Shown here: positions 6,384 to 6,498 of the stretch, one piece after another
Layout of the letters: each line of letters begins with the position of its first letter
How positions within the stretch are numbered: the stretch's first letter is position 1
Origin: Fischerella sp.
GTDB lineage: Bacteria > Cyanobacteriota > Cyanobacteriia > Cyanobacteriales > Nostocaceae
Assembly: GCA_026419705.1 (NCBI GenBank)
Contig: JANZYY010000293.1
Span: 1 to 6,498, forward strand
Direction of reading: 5' to 3'
Length of the DNA: 6,498 nucleotides
Notes under the pieces: generated by a model
What the model saw: the letters and a program-made list of their open reading frames with translations, nothing else
The model's database searches: none
What the model was told of the DNA's origin: nothing
Position numbers and translations under genes: made by a program

Positions 6384-6498
6384 TCACAACCGCGTAATTA
6401 CTGAGTTTAGAGTCAATGCCATTGCTTCCAGGCTATATTTTTCTACACACCTTTCTCTTGCTTGTTTGCCGCGCTCATTTGCTGCATCTAAATTATCG
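6384..6498 (-). CDS. Glycosyltransferase, GT4/group-1-like, C-terminal fragment (partial at window edge)
   Basis: This open frame enters from the right edge and ends at a TGA at 6386-6384, leaving 37 residues. The sequence reads DNLDAANERGKQARERCVEK, then YSLEAMALTLNSVITRL. An 'ERGKQARERCVEKYSLEAMA' pattern is typical of the last helix of group-1 (GT4, GT-B fold) glycosyltransferases, where a basic helix is followed by Y/F-S-(L/W)-E. No start or catalytic motif is inside the window, so the family call rests on the tail alone. It lies 150 nt upstream of the ABC exporter on the same strand and fits a glycan-biosynthesis cluster. It may be the preceding gene of the same operon or the end of a separate one. 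Confidence 0.6.
   Translation of the reverse strand, partial: DNLDAANERGKQARERCVEKYSLEAMALTLNSVITRL

Noticed and set aside
1..6498. CRISPR arrays, tRNA/rRNA genes, insertion sequences or attachment sites
   Set aside because: No regularly spaced repeats, tRNA-like cloverleaf, transposase motifs or flanking terminal inverted repeats were seen on either strand.

Overview
This window looks like the chromosome of a filamentous cyanobacterium, probably Nostoc or a relative. The octamer GCGATCGC (HIP1) occurs exactly six times (928, 1952, 4437, 4596, 4711, 4755), far above chance, CGATCG cores are frequent, and the DNA is moderately AT-rich. The gene content is a surface-glycan or exopolysaccharide cluster. 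All genes lie on the minus strand, so transcription runs from high to low coordinates.

Layout in transcription order. (1) 6498-6384: the last 37 codons of a protein that looks like a GT4/group-1 glycosyltransferase, cut by the window edge. (2) 6383-6234: about 150 bp without a gene. It holds a TGTATT-N7-AATACA inverted repeat and a TATAAA box, and is the best place for an operon promoter. (3) 6233-3957: an MsbA/HepA-type ABC exporter half-transporter with an unusual C-terminal extension of two tandem histidine-kinase DHp (HisKA)-like hairpins and no kinase ATPase domain. (4) 3952-2993: a GT10 (alpha-1,3-fucosyltransferase-like) glycosyltransferase. (5-7) 2988-2011, 2007-1144 and 1124-90: three tandem, diverged paralogues of a GT-A/GT8-like glycosyltransferase, each with a DxD motif. 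(8) 89-1: apparently non-coding.

The five complete genes are separated by only 4, 4, 3 and 19 nt, which strongly suggests one operon. A coherent inference is that the GT10 enzyme and the three GT-A paralogues add sugars to an oligosaccharide or glycolipid that the ABC exporter flips or exports. The substrate cannot be read from the sequence.

The most unusual feature is the exporter's tail. The first DHp-like repeat keeps the phosphoacceptor H-box (SHELRT, His614), but the normally invariant Pro is Arg. The second repeat, about 41% identical to the first over 58 ungapped residues, has Glu at the His position. This suggests a phosphorylation-controlled or dimerising transporter module, or a relic of one.
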